Origin: Chaetoderma sp. LZ-2023a
Lineage: Eukaryota; Mollusca; Caudofoveata; Chaetodermatida; Chaetodermatidae
DNA length: 64,000 nt
Assembly (NCBI GenBank): GCA_034401795.1
Contig: CM067371.1
Location: forward strand, 84,662,783 to 84,726,782
Reading direction: 5' to 3'
This document shows positions 1-13,200 of the stretch, one piece after another. The notes under the pieces are model-generated. The model had not been told where the DNA came from. It made no database searches and was given only the letters and a program-made list of their open reading frames with translations. The position numbers and the translations under genes are program-made. Each line of letters opens with the position of its first letter. Positions within the stretch are counted from its first letter, which is position 1.

Positions 1-3000
1 TGCTTCACAGTCTCAGTTACGAATCCGATTTAATATGTCTCAGCTTTCTGCGGCTGCAAATTTGCAGATAGCATAAAGAGACACTAGCATAGACACCATG
101 TTGATGCCGATATCTATTTTAATCAGATGTGCCACATTTTGTGGTTTCCATTAAGTGACACTCGGATGAACGGGAAATGAAGAAAATTACATTACCACGC
201 AGAATGATAGCACATATATAGAACCAGATAGATCATCCGTGTAACATCTTGGACATCCCTATGCGACCCCACCCGCCATCCCACCCACGCTACTCAATAC
301 TAACCTAACTACACTAACCAAACTACCATCTAATCTATTCTATTCTTCTATTTACTAATAAATAATTCCAGCTGATAAATGTACACTCAAAATTTTAATA
401 ATCGGCAACGGAAATGCCAATAGAATAGACGGTTGGATCTATAACTGAGGAAGCTTTAGAGTCAAGGGCTCTGTGCCGTGGATGTACTGAGTGGCGAATT
501 TTTGTGTGATTGCCAATAGGTCGAATGGCCTGTATGGTTAGGTTGGTACAAAGTAGGCCTAGCAGCTGAAAAATGTGGTAAATCGACGATCACTAATTTA
601 AGTTAGATTAGGTCTAGACATCGTGCTTTGCGAATAATGCTGATCTCACCACACCAAGCCTCCTTTCTCCATTAACGTGGAGCAGTCAACCCCAATCCAT
701 CCCTTTATCTGTTTCTTGGATATAGGGCCGTTGGTGTCACGAAATACAAAGCCCCATAGATTCAAAATTTCAACAACAAAAACTCATAGAAACATAACAT
801 AGAAATTAATACCCTTTTGACCCTGGCGTGAATGGGACCTGTTGAACAAGGACCCGAACTATATGCCAACCAAACCAATCAATCATCTATCTGAAGGAGA
901 CGATTGACCAAGGTGTTAGCCCGTGTGTGGGGGTGGGGTGGGGGTCAAATACTGCTCAACTGTCAGGCTATCAGGTGATGTATGAGCAATCGGTGGAAAC
1001 ATAGACAATCTCTTTCACTCCTCGTCACCCAGGAGTATAAATGGGTACCGGTGTAAAATTGGGGAAGTTACCAAAAAATAGACTGAAATATAAACCCGCC
1101 TAGATATGGCGTGGATGGGACCTGGAATCAGGGATAGACGCCAATCACGCCAATAGCTTCCTAACACTGCCACCTGCGTCATCGATCAGCCCCGCTCTTT
1201 GTCTCGTGCCCAGGTCTCAGTATAACAGCTGATCATCTACATACCCCAGACTCATGGGTAACCTGGTCGTGACCAATTTTTGTATCCTGTTGATGGACTA
1301 GTGGGATAATAACTAAAATTCAAAGTCATAGCTCCACCTCTGACTACAACAACGGCATCCATTTGGATGTCAAAGCACTACCCTGGTCACACGACGACAT
1401 GACTCAACTACTATTAATAATGGCATCCTGCTGTCAGAGCGTGAGTGGTATCTACCATAGACACATTCACCTTCTACATCTGTTAAAACATTCTACTGCG
1501 CTAACTGTGAGTTTTTTCGGACTCTGTTTTTCTGATATCCCGCTTATAATTATTGTATTAAACTATTAATTTGTCTACATTTTCCTATAATTTTTCAGAT
1601 GCTGCGTTCACTGAACCATCTCTGCAGGCTGGCCAATTCTGATTATTAATGTTACTATACTGTTGTCTGATGCCATTCTCTCTTTATTATTATTACTAAG
1701 ACGACACAGCTTTGTACCATTATATGTTGATTAAAAATTCTCATCTCTCTCCAATCCGTTAGGCAGCTTTTTATGCAACCATCCTCTACTTAACAAGACT
1801 CTCTAGACTCAACACACTTGGAATAACCTCTGTCTATGCATGCCGCTATGGTTAGATAGAAATAAGTATCGCCATTCTCCTGCCAGTGTCGGCCAGCTCA
1901 AACAAGCTGTATCTCCTGGAGCACTGACATTTCTATCCTTTTATATAAATCTTACATGTAGGTTGAAGGAAGGCCATGAGAATCCATTCTCATGGCTCTT
2001 TCGCTAGGCCACTCTCAGACCCCTCACTTGAAAACACTGTATGTCTCTTCGCTGATACCATTCATGTCCTAGCTTTTCGGGTTGTCAGGCGAAACATTGC
2101 ATCATCAACTGCATTGGATGCACACACCGCCCTTGTATCTCGTTGTACTACTATTATATCTTAAACACAATCGATAGGTATTGCCCAAAAGAAGGATTAT
2201 AAAGCTGCAAACTTAAACCTCACACAGCTCTCGTAGGCCCAACTGCACAGCTGCCGCAAGCACACAGTTAGGCTCTTTTTCTCCCTTCTAGCCTGGCCAC
2301 AAAATAGGTTCTGGATAAAAGGTTAGATAGGCAGAAATAACTTGATTTCTCTACAGGTTCGCATAGCAGCACCTTGATTTGAGGAAAGGGCATGTGCTGC
2401 ACTGCCCTCCAGACAGGGAATCAGGATTAAAGTAGGTGCATGAGAGCAGCATTTTCTTGCTTGATTTTTACCATTGTAATAGTTCCGTAGTTGTGTTAGT
2501 ACCTGTACTATTCATTTTGCATGTGTCATCGCTAAGTGTCAACACTCGCTCAATGGGTAGCAGGGAGTGGCCTCACATAATGCAAGTGGTGCTGGTGCTT
2601 TCTATCACTGCATGCTTCATTGTTGTTGTCTTTAGATATTCTAATATCGGTAGTTGGCAGGTTTTGAATAAGCACCGTATCGAGTTAGGACAGGGCGAAA
2701 AAGCAGCTGGCAGACTATCGTGACCTTCCTTGAAGGCGTGGAGGACCCATTTGGCCCTTCCAGTCACCATAGAGTTCGTATACAAGCGCATCTTCTGCAA
2801 CTATCTAAGTGTCGAGAATAAGCTGTATGAGACTCGTTCCCTAGGACCTAACTATTAACTGTGTTAGGGTTATGTAAATGCCCAAAGGTGCACTGCTAGG
2901 CCATTACTACTACAATTATGTTTTCACAGTGATTCCTACATTGACTTACAACTTATACTAAGAGGTACCAGTGAAGGTACTAGGGGAGTGAATGAGACGG

Positions 3001-3300
3001 CACTGTTTCTGTTCTAGCTGTTTAGAAACCGCAGCAGTTTCAAGGGTCGGCTCTAACCAAACCACTGGAAGGAGTTACCAGACAATTATTGGTCAGATGG
3101 CCGAATAGATGTAGAAAGGGACAATTACTTGAAAGTGGGTCATAGGCCATTAAGACTGTTGGCCATGTATAGAAAAATGGCTCGCTGTGTAGTTTGTCGC
3201 GAACCCGTGAAAGAGACTTTACAATAAACAGTCTACTTTCGGTTGAGCAGTTATCGCTAACTGCTAATATTTCCTATCCAAAATATCTGAGCTTATATAG
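1..3300. other. No gene recognised; AT-rich upstream DNA with SINE remnants
   Basis: Reading both strands I see only short ORFs without recognisable protein features. Pieces resembling the tail of the SINE at 16359-16625 occur at 805-890 and 917-1170. The rest shows no repeat or RNA gene I can support. The promoter of PSMD2 is expected downstream of this region, but no clear TATA or initiator decides its position. Confidence 0.6.
917..1170 (+). repeat. Worn tRNA-derived SINE copy
   Basis: Shares with 16359-16625 the blocks TGCTC(A/G)ACTGTCAGGC, GAGCAATC(A/G)GTGGAAACAT, CACCCAGGAGTATAAATGGG and the end GACGCCAATCA(C/A)(G/A)CCAAT. The tRNA-like head is damaged here. A shorter copy of the tail only lies at 805-890. 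Confidence 0.7.
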
Positions 3301-3319
3301 GCTTAGGCTAGTTGCACCA

Positions 3320-3946
3320 TGTCCCATGTCTATTGGTGCAGGCTGTTGATAGAATTTTCTCACATGTTTCCTGTTCTGTGTTGTTCCATAACTTAGTGGC
3401 TGCACATGATATTCAGTGTTTTCCTATGTCTGTCCGTATGTATTGTTCATGTAGTTTGTGTCTGCTTCTAGTGTTATGTTGGTTGATGTTAATATTGTTT
3501 ATAAAGAGGAGTGCTATAGATTTGGCTAAAGTGTCATGGTGGAAGTCTTTGACAATAGTTAGCATTTGAGATTTTCCTATGTCGGTGAGCTTAAGTAATT
3601 TTTCTGCTTTGAACATGTTTTGGCCCTCTGCTGGCCCAGAAAATAGTTTGATGCTCTTTTTTTGGAGACTTTGAACTTTGGATATTCTGTTTTTGTAGGT
3701 GTTAGTCCAAACAGCATTGCAGTAAGTGAGGTGCGGGATGACCAAGGCGCTGTACAGTGTTTTAACTGTGTCCTGTGTCGTATATGGTATTAGTCTTTGG
3801 ATGACACCTATTCCTCTTGCTACTTTTGCAGTAACTGTTTCAATTTGTTTGGCCCATGTCAAGTTTTTATCTAAATATACTCCTAGGAACTTTGCATAAG
3901 GCGCATCAGTAATGTTAGAAAATGGTGAAGTCGAGGATCTGAACAC
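3320..3946 (-). pseudogene. LINE reverse transcriptase C-terminal fragment, minus strand
   Basis: On the minus strand 3946-3413 is open for 177 codons. It contains [23 protein letters not shown] and LQKKSIKLFSGPAEGQNMF, the thumb and C-terminal region of a non-LTR reverse transcriptase. Homology continues past 3413 toward 3320 in another frame (VMEQHRTGN region resembling the C-terminus of the copy at 6370-6793). The catalytic palm is missing, so this is a 5'-truncated dead copy. It belongs to the same family as the + strand copy at 4482-6793 and lies head-to-head with it around PSMD2 exon 1. Confidence 0.88.
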
Positions 3947-4175
3947 ATAGGATAATCCTTTTGTCCAGTAACCACATGAGGTTTCATGAGGTATGTTAAA
4001 ATTATACTTTTATTGTCATTTATTTATGTTAAAAAATTGACTAATCTATTTCAGCCGTATACGATATTATATCATTATCATGTCATATCAAACGATTGTA
4101 TCCGAGAGCCGGTATCTACACATCAAGAAGAAGATAATCATCAGCTTTCTTTAAAAGTATTTGTGCATTGTCATT

Positions 4176-4280
4176 ATGGGTGTCACAGAAGAAAAGAACC
4201 GTGAAGCTGATAAAAAGGAAACGAAGGACGATAAATCGAATAAGAAGAAAAAGACTGACGAAGACAAAGATGTTGATATG
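4176..4280 (+). CDS. PSMD2: PSMD2 exon 1 (start codon)
   Basis: Encodes residues 1-35, a charged leader rich in Lys, Asp and Glu. Such a leader, poor in conservation, precedes the SEED block in other RPN1 proteins. The ATG at 4176 is the first in this frame that gives this leader; the upstream in-frame codons lack another ATG nearby. The exon ends ATG|GTAATT in phase 0 and joins exon 2 in frame. It is the least certain exon because the leader is not conserved and intron 1 is 15.9 kb long. Confidence 0.82.
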
Positions 4281-7200
4281 GTAATTGCTCGATTTTTAGG
4301 CAAGCAACTTGGTTTGAGAACTACGAAAACTGGTGCCAGCAAACCAAAATGCCATACGAATCATACCAGCGACAGATACTTATGGCCTCAACAATCTGTA
4401 ATACGACATTATAGGCTATATTTATATCCAACACGAAAAGTGTTACGTAGAGTTTATTTCTGTTATTTAATTTGACGCTAGTTGTATTCTTGAAACTTTC
4501 CAAAGCCTTCAATACAATTGATCATACAATACTGTCACCACTAGGTGTATTCTTGGATCTTTCCAAAGCCTTCAATACAATTGATCATACAATTTTACGG
4601 CAAAAGCTTGCATACTATGGAATAAGATGTACCGCATTGAAGTGGATACCGAGTTACCTGTCAAACTGGGAATGGTGTCTACAATTCAATGGGTTTAGCT
4701 CTGAATACAAAAATATAGTGTGTGGTTTTCCCCAAGGTTCAGTTCTTGGGGCCCCTGTTGTTTCTCCTATATATGAATGACATACCCAAAATCTGCAAAC
4801 ATTTCTCACTAATACTTTTTGCAGACGATACAAATGCGTTCTGCAGCCACAAGGATATAGTAATTCTATACAAAAATGTCAATAATAAAATGGCGAAATT
4901 AATGGACTGGTTTAGAGTAAACAAATTGTCCTTAGATGTATCAAAGACTAATTATATACTGTTCCCAAAATCTAAGAAACTAAAAGAAATAGCTCTCCCA
5001 AGACGATATCGACAACGAGATAATTCAAGAAGCACAATGAGTCTATCTTGACAAAAATTTAACATGAGAGAAGCATATTGAAATTATTACTACCAGGGTA
5101 GCAAAAAGCATTGGCATCATTCGCAGACTGAAACCCTATCTAACAGCTAATATTATTAAAAACTCGTACTGCACAATGATACTTCTTCACATCACATACT
5201 GCAATTAGGCTTGCATGATTTTGCTTTGAAACATCGCGATCAATTTTATAAAAAAAATTGTGATTTTCGATTAAATCGTAGGTCCAAATTCCCAAAAGTA
5301 TAAACCGGGGTAATGTGACTTGTTTCTAGAAAAAGTTGAAATAAATGATGCAAAAATAGCACGAAATTAGAACACAATTTCATGTGACGAATTCTTACCA
5401 GACACCTACGTCTATGCTTAATGCATACCTTATATCCGTCATCGCGGGAGTGAAATTATTAATTGGGGCCGCCTAAATATTGCATATAGTTTAATAAACA
5501 TTATTTATTTCATCAAAATTTGAGATAAAATGTCGCCGAGAAAAAAAAAAAAATTACAAGCTGTATCAGCTTCCGCTTATAGCCTCCCTTTGTAGGACGA
5601 GTTTAGGTAATTACCAGAGTAACGTGAAGACGCTAATATTAGTACCCGGGAAGATACTGCGCAATCCACATACATAGGATGGTAGCTTTGAGTAGGTATG
5701 AGTGTAACGGTGTAAACTCGTCCTATAGTGCAGTTTATAGTTACTTTCAGAATGTACAATTTACATTTAAGCACAGTTCAAAATCAAACAATCTGAAATG
5801 CTGATGCTTTATTTTCTTTAATTTGACATGACAACCGAATCAAAAAGAAAAAATTATTACACCGCCTGAAATTGCTAACTCTAGAATTAAAAGAATTATG
5901 TTCACAGATTATTGCCTAACACTCTGCAACTAAGTATATGCTTGGCATTTCACAACAGACTCGGGCAACTAAGTATATACTTGGTATTTCACAACAGACT
6001 CGGGGTCAGCCACGAAAGAAAGAAAATTACATGGCGATTCGACGGAGTAACTAGCTGGTTTTCTCAATGATAAAGCTGTTACCTCGCTATTGTTAGCTTG
6101 TTTATTGTGGCGCTTTGTGTTGTGATAGGCAATTATTCAACACGTGCATGGCACGGCAGGATATAAACACAATGAACACAGGTGTGAATCGATTATAATT
6201 GTACTCATGTACTGATAAAATGCGACGGAAAAGTGCACATTTCAGATTTTAAACAAACATGAAATTTTTAACGATTTTTCGATTTTTCCTCAATTACATC
6301 GTAAAAATCATGATTTTAAAGATAAATCGAACTTCACGATTAAATCGAAAAATCGCGCAAGCCTAACTGCAATGCTATCTGGACTAATACATCTCAAGCT
6401 AGACTAACAAAACTAAAATCTCTGCAAAAACAATCTATTAAACTATTTTCACAAACAGCGGGTGGCCAGGATATCTTTAAATCAGAAAAGGTCTTAAAAC
6501 TTGAGGACATTGGAAGGCTCCAATTATACACAATCTTAAGGGACTTCCACAATTGTAACTTACCCTCATCCTTATCTAACATCGTTACACTCAATACACA
6601 ATTACATCCTAGCAACACAAGAGCAAGAAATAACCTGCACTCCACACACCACCAAACAAAAGCAGCACAACAAAAACCCTCATACAAAGCAATTCAGTTA
6701 TGGAATAATACAGACACAAACACATGTACAGACATCATAAAGCTACAGTCTTTTGAGCATAGTATCAAAAAGAAGATTATAAAAAACTACTAGACTCTGG
6801 AAAACACTCACCATCATGGCATGCTATTCTTATACTTGCACCCAGTCACCAGAACAAATAATAAAAATAATAATATCAATATCTGTCATAATGGTAACAA
6901 CCAAACTACTACCTCTACCATCACAGCCTAAAGAAATAAATTCTAATACTTTGTGAATGATAATAAGACTATGTAATATAGAATTATTAACTTGATAGCT
7001 ATTCAAGTGATCTAACACGCCGGTCATAAACTATCCAGGTAATTTTAAGCTTTTTATCGCGCCGCTAAGGAAAGATATTCAGGATTTATTAGTTAAATGT
7101 TGGTACATTTCTACACCCTATGATGGCTGTCATGATTTACTTTTCAACCAATGAGAAAACACCTAGTGTGTCTGCCTCCTTATATACACTCAGTCATAGA

Positions 7201-10200
7201 GGCGCCAGCTATAATTTGGCAATATGGTATAAAAGCAATCCTACAGGTAAGCTGTTGAATACTTTGAAACCTATTTAATTGGATAATCAAATTAGTTTCA
7301 AAATATTCACTGGGATGAGCATTACATCATAAAGAATGTGATGCATTGGAGCTTACATGACATCACACACAATAACTTGAGGAGACAAAATGGCATCGAT
7401 CACTGTTCAACATTTACTCGATATTACAACACAGATAATTGCGATACAGATAAGGGAATGTGACAGGATATGCAGGATATGGAATCTATAAACCCTATTT
7501 TATGCAATACAACATTTGAGATGAGATTAGCATCGCTTTAAGCAAGATAAGAGTGCATCCCTTTGTCATGTCTGTCCCTGAAAATATGTTGTAAATTGTC
7601 ATACGTCTATTAACTGTCAAACTGCTGCATGCCACCGGACAATAATTTCAATTGGCAATGACTGGATTGGCTGAGTATTTTGGAAACAATTTGACTGAAA
7701 GTTGTTGGTGTCTTAGCCACCGACAACTTTCGGTCAAATTATTTTAGAGGTACTCAGCATACCCTGAGTTAAACCCCATGGAAATTGTTGACTGTAGTAA
7801 CTTGGCAGCGAGACGGTTAACTATATGTAGATATATATATATAGGACTATGACATGTTATCTTTATGTATTCAGTATTCTTATGTCCTATATTGTTGCTA
7901 TATGTAGGGGTCCACTGCTACATAGGCTAGGCCTTTGGTGGACTACCTGTTGTGAATCTGTAAATGTATATTCTATATCAAAATAAATAATCTTGAACTT
8001 GAACCCATAGTTCTCAACAGCATACGGTAAATCCTATCCAATGTTACTCTATGCTGCATCCGAGACAAGAACCATGACTTCACCGGATCATGTCAAAGTG
8101 GCTTCAAACGTGAACGCAGCTGCGCAGACATTGTCTGGGCTCAATGCATGCTTGTGTCAGTGGTCATGTCCAAACACTGGGATTTCCACAATGGGGATTG
8201 ACATGTCACAAGCCTTCGACACAATTAAATGCTCAAAGATCCTAGATGTTTCTGCGCCAGGCCAGTTGCAATGAAGATGATCTACGACACCAGGGTTCAT
8301 ACAAACTTGAAAAGCCCTTGAATTTTGGCATCTGCCTTGAAAAGCCTTGAATTTGAAATTTGTCTTGAAAAGTACTGGAATTTCACCCATCCGCCTTGAA
8401 AAGCCCTTGAAAATCAACATTTCCTCCCATGCGATTTTTACTGTCTGCAAAATGTTCACGTACTGATGTAAATAAAGATTTACGAAAATGTGACTGGCAA
8501 AATCCACCTGGAACCAAGTAAATTCCAAAATTCAAACTAATTTTAAAGTTTCTAAAGGTAAGCTGTTTCAAATTTTGTGTCAGTGTCATATCGTCACTTT
8601 GTCAGGGATGCTGGTTCTGAGCCCTTGAAAATCAACTTTTTTAGTCTTGAAAGTCCTTGAATAAGAAAACCTGCCAGTGGTATGAACCCTGGACACCAAG
8701 CTGAAGCATACGAGTCAAGTCACTAAAGTCTGTGGAGTTTGAGACATCAATCGTCTCCCCCCCCCCCCCCCAGGTAGATGGTCTATCTCCAGTGCTTTTC
8801 ACATGTTACCTTGCTGCTGCATTGAAATCTGTGCTGGAAAGTGCCACACGACCAAAGCCCCAAGTGTTAATACTGGGCATGCCACTAGAGATGGAATATG
8901 CCGACGATGTGGACTTCATAGACAAGGAAAAGAAACCCCTTGACAAACTCACAATAGCTGCTAGCAAACTTAAAATTGAGATTCTCCTTCGATCGATACT
9001 CACCATTCTGTTACTTCTGATATACCGCTGGCCCTGACAGCTGGCTCTAGGACTATAGACTTAGAAAGCTTTACCGACTCCTTGGAACCGGGTACTCGGC
9101 TCCCAACTGCCGAGTACCCGTCTACCATAGAGCTCATTCTTGTTTGCATAGCAACAAGAGCATACATGCTTTTCGCAGTGGAGAGATTCAGGATTAATAT
9201 CTAAGTCTTTTGTCTGTGATTGTGATAGCTAGTGATTCTCTTGCAAGGATAATTGGATAATATGGATACCGCAGATGATAACCAGGTTGTATAATTCCTT
9301 ATTATCCATAGTTAAAAGACTTAGGTCTCTAAATTTCTTTGTGTCGCATGTTCCAGTTTCTGACCCCAAATAATCTGGGACGTGTGTTAACAATGAGATA
9401 TGCCGGATGATCGCCTTCTTTTAAACCCCAACAGGCGATCGGCAGATATGAAAATAGGTGTTTGCTACAGTATTTCTAACATGAATATCGGCTGACGTCA
9501 TTCTCCGTAGGATCCGAGCGGGTGACGTCACACCCATGATGTTCGGATGTTTATGTGAAGAAAATTTTTTTCATTAATTCACGCATCTTGTTCTGGGTTT
9601 TACCGTGTGGTACAGCAGTTTGTTTACATTTTGTTGTTTCTTCACATATCGTTTCGGCTTTCATTAGGAGTATAATTTTTATTGATTGGTAAATATACCC
9701 CGAATGCTATGCGATATGATTCCTGGTTCCTTTATACATCCTGGAGGATCAATTATGGGTGTATTTATGCCCGCATCGTTCTTGTCATCATAATCAATGC
9801 GATCTTTGCTGTAACGTTGCGGGGTGGGGTGCGGGAGGGTTACAGTTAATTTATGGTCAAATTATTTGAAAATTAATTGTCTGCCTTCCATCTGTGTCTC
9901 GTTCCACTTGCTTATTGTAGGTTTGTGCTTATTTATAGGCCAAGCCAGCCCCGCCATCATGTGACGAGTGCCACAAATTCGTACGGGTCCTGTTTAAGGA
10001 CCATGTCTGTTTTAGGTGTACTCCATGTAACCTTGATAGTATGTGTAATGTGTGTGCAGTGTGGTCCGCGGATATGATGTTAAAGTTCCTTGCCCAGAAG
10101 GATGTGGCTGGGTCTGACGCGGGGTCAGGCGGTGCGAAGGTAAATCGTGGAGCGTCCGGTTCGGCCGGTGGGGGCGCTCCACGTCCCCAGCTGGAGGTGG

Positions 10201-13200
10201 CGGTGATGGCACCGCCGGCGTGGTTCGGTCCGGCTATGCAGGGTTTTCTGCATAGCGTTCTGCCCACGCTGGTGTCATCACTGCTGCCGAAGGTTGGGGG
10301 GGCAGTTTCTCCACATGCCTGGTACGGACCCTGTCCTAGGACAGGGTTCTGGACTGGTCACCGAGGGAGCCGTCTCGTACGGCCCCCTGGCAGTCCCGTC
10401 GGGCTCCGGCCTGACGGATTCTGTCTCTCTGTGGCCACCTCCGGGTGGTCCAGTAGCGGTGGCCGGTCCGTCAGGTGTGGGAGCCGTCTGCCAGGATGGC
10501 TCCGCAGTTTCCTCATCTAGTGACGAAAGGATGGCTCCGCAGTTTCCTCATCTAGTGACGACTCTTCGGAGTCTGAAGCCGAGGAGGATAGGTTGCTGCG
10601 GCCTGTGATGCCACGGGTGGAGAATATGGAGGTCGATTCCGTCCTGGACGGAACCGTCCTCCATCTGTCTGGCTTGGCGCCAGCCAGGGCAGCGGCTCCG
10701 CCCATGGTTGAGGCCAATCTGGTACCAGGCACCGGTCCCGTGATGGTTGGTTTGACGCCAGCCGACACGGTGACCGGTGTGCCTGGCCGGGCGTGGTACT
10801 CACCTATCTCGCCTGGTCCGGCGGTCAGACATGGGGTGCCGTTGGCGCCCGTGTCTGGCCACGGTTCCGCGTCTGCTACGGGTCCGCACGGTTTTCCGGG
10901 CGGACCTACCCCATGGACTGGTGTGTTTCATGGGGTGGCGGCGGAACCGTTTGGTACCGGAGTGTCAGCCGCGACTCCTTGCCGGGAGGCCGTGGCTGGC
11001 AGGCCTGTGAACGCGTCAGCGGGTGACGTGTTCATGGGTGTGTTCTCCTCGGAAGTAGACTGGTCGGAGGCTCTGGCTTGGCTAGCCAGGGTGGACCCGT
11101 CTGTGGTTTCGCCCACGGCCGAGGAGGATGCACCCCGTCCGTCGGTTGCATCGATTAGGACGGGGATCTTGGCCGCAGCCCGGATCCAGTCGGTTGGACT
11201 GGATCCACAGTTCATGGAGTTGCTGGATGCTATTTATGGCAAGCAGCTCACGACCAAGGGCCAGCTCCCTGCGGCCTCCAGGGAGGTGCGGGCAAGGTGT
11301 CGTATTCTGCGGGGGGAATACGACAGATATGGTGTGGTACCGTCGGTCACCGAGGATGACCAATGGGTTCTGGGTGTTCAGAGTGCTGGAGCGGGTGGCC
11401 CCGGTCCGGCACTTGTGGACAGGTCCCAGGCACACTAGGAGGAAGTCCTGTCCCTATGCGATGAGGGTGTGAGGGCAGCTATGAGTGCTGTCAACCATTC
11501 GTATCGCCTTCTTCAGTCGGTGTGGGCTGAAGCGTGGGCAGGCCACCCTGTGCCACCTGTGGCGCTTTCGTGCATCAATGACGGCTTGGTGCTGTCTATG
11601 GACGCACTGGCAAGGGTGCAAGCGCGTGTGACAAAGTCCAGGAGGCAAATGGTTCTTGACCATATGCGTCCGGCTACGGCAGTCAGGGAGCATCTTCTTG
11701 GGACACCCCTGACAGGGCCTAGCATCTTCGGTGGCCAGGCGCGGGCCATCCTAGAGGACACTGCCAGTATTGCGCAGAATCGGTTGGCGGTAAACCTACA
11801 GCTAGTGCGGCAAGCGCACGCACTAGGGGCTGTAGGGAAGCCGTTAGCTGGCCAACCTTCGAAGAAGCAGAAGAAGCAGAAAGGCAAGGCAAAAGCTAAG
11901 CCTGCTGCGACTTCTGCTTCGTCTGGAGTTTCTCAGCCGCCGCCGGCTAAGAAAGCCAGGAAGGTTGTGGAGGCCCCTACCCTCCCCAATGTTGCTCCTG
12001 ATCGCCCTAGAGGCGGGAAGGGGAAGGGTAAGTCCTCCAAGGGCGGAAAGAAGGGAGCAGATCGTACCTGAGGGTACGAGAGCTCCCTTCATATCCGCCT
12101 GGACCGCACCTGTGCGACAGGAACAGCGGTGCCAGTTATACCTGTCGAGCCAAGATGGAAATGGTGCTGATTTTCGGGTAGCCCTGGGGGCGGCCCATGT
12201 TAGGTAGGGTAAACCTTTAAGCGTTTTCTGTTAACATTCGTTATCTGCTTTTGCAATATGGTGAATTTTTGCCTTCGCTACCCGCCAATGTGGGCCAGGG
12301 CATGAAAAATACATTTTCACATGCAGTAAGCGTGCGGCCGAGAAATGCAAGAAATGATTTGCATTTCTTCATGATCAGCGAGACATTACATTGACGAAAC
12401 ATGCCTGCAAATTTGATTATAAATGGATGCATAGTTTTAATGCAACAAACCAAACTTCACTGTTGCTAAACTTTTTTGGCTCAGTATACTTAGGTAATAT
12501 TCTGAACGAATGTATAAGCCTCTACGCTGAGCTCCTCTTCCTCAATCTTGGTAGTTGTGCTGTCACTTGTGAATGGACAGTCATAATCAGGACTTGCTGT
12601 GTAGAATGCTGTATGCAAACCAAATGAAGAAAACTGCACCATTTGTCACCATTCCAGAATACGACATCATAATGAATCACGTTATGAATTATGTTGATAA
12701 GTTCCCATCACGAACACATATTTGAAGATTGGCTATGCGTTGTTGTATGAATTATATGTCTTCACTATTTAATAAACATTCTGTTGAATATTTTGAAACT
12801 AATTTGACTGGGCGCTGTTGCTGCCAGAGGCAACAACAGCATCCAGTCAAATTAATTACAAAATATTCTACAGCTTAACTGTATAGTTTTCAGGAAATTG
12901 AGTCAGGGCATTCGTGGATTGATCAATCCCAACACGAGCGAGTTGTGGGTGGAGCTTAGCTAGAGGTGGGTGGGGCTTAGCAAAAGCTGCAAAGGTCCAT
13001 TGAATTCAGTGAGAAAATGTCGCCGGTCTGAGGAATTTGATTGTAGATTTTCATAACCTATTAGGTAACAAGCATAACAATAAAATATTGTTGATCTCTG
13101 CCCCCCCCCCCCCCCCATTCCGTATTATCAGTTTATCAGTCTTATATTGGCTTATTTCTTTGACCTCTGACCCTTTGACCAACAAAATCAATAGGTTTCT

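Larger units (their letters stand above)
4482..6793 (+). pseudogene. LINE reverse transcriptase fragment split by a hAT-type element
   Basis: Translated pieces give [15 protein letters not shown] (motif A region), GFPQGSVLG with [13 protein letters not shown], and the catalytic [11 protein letters not shown]. The thumb with VYLDKNLT follows, and after the insertion [20 protein letters not shown] to the stop near 6793. The RT is broken by several frameshifts and stops, so it is not functional. The motif A region is tandemly duplicated (copies starting near 4482 and 4542). The 1160-bp hAT-type element at 5206-6365 interrupts it within the CN(A) codons. The family is a Jockey/CR1-like non-LTR element; I cannot name the clade with certainty. 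Confidence 0.9.

Noticed and set aside
5577-5774. Small minus-strand ORF as a hAT transposase remnant
   Set aside because: The peptide shows no transposase motif and the element is only 1160 bp long, so I treat it as non-coding.
10928-11887. Minus-strand and alternative-frame ORFs across the GC-rich gag region
   Set aside because: GC-rich coding DNA leaves long opposite-strand frames; only the + frame has homology to the gag at 55974-57950.
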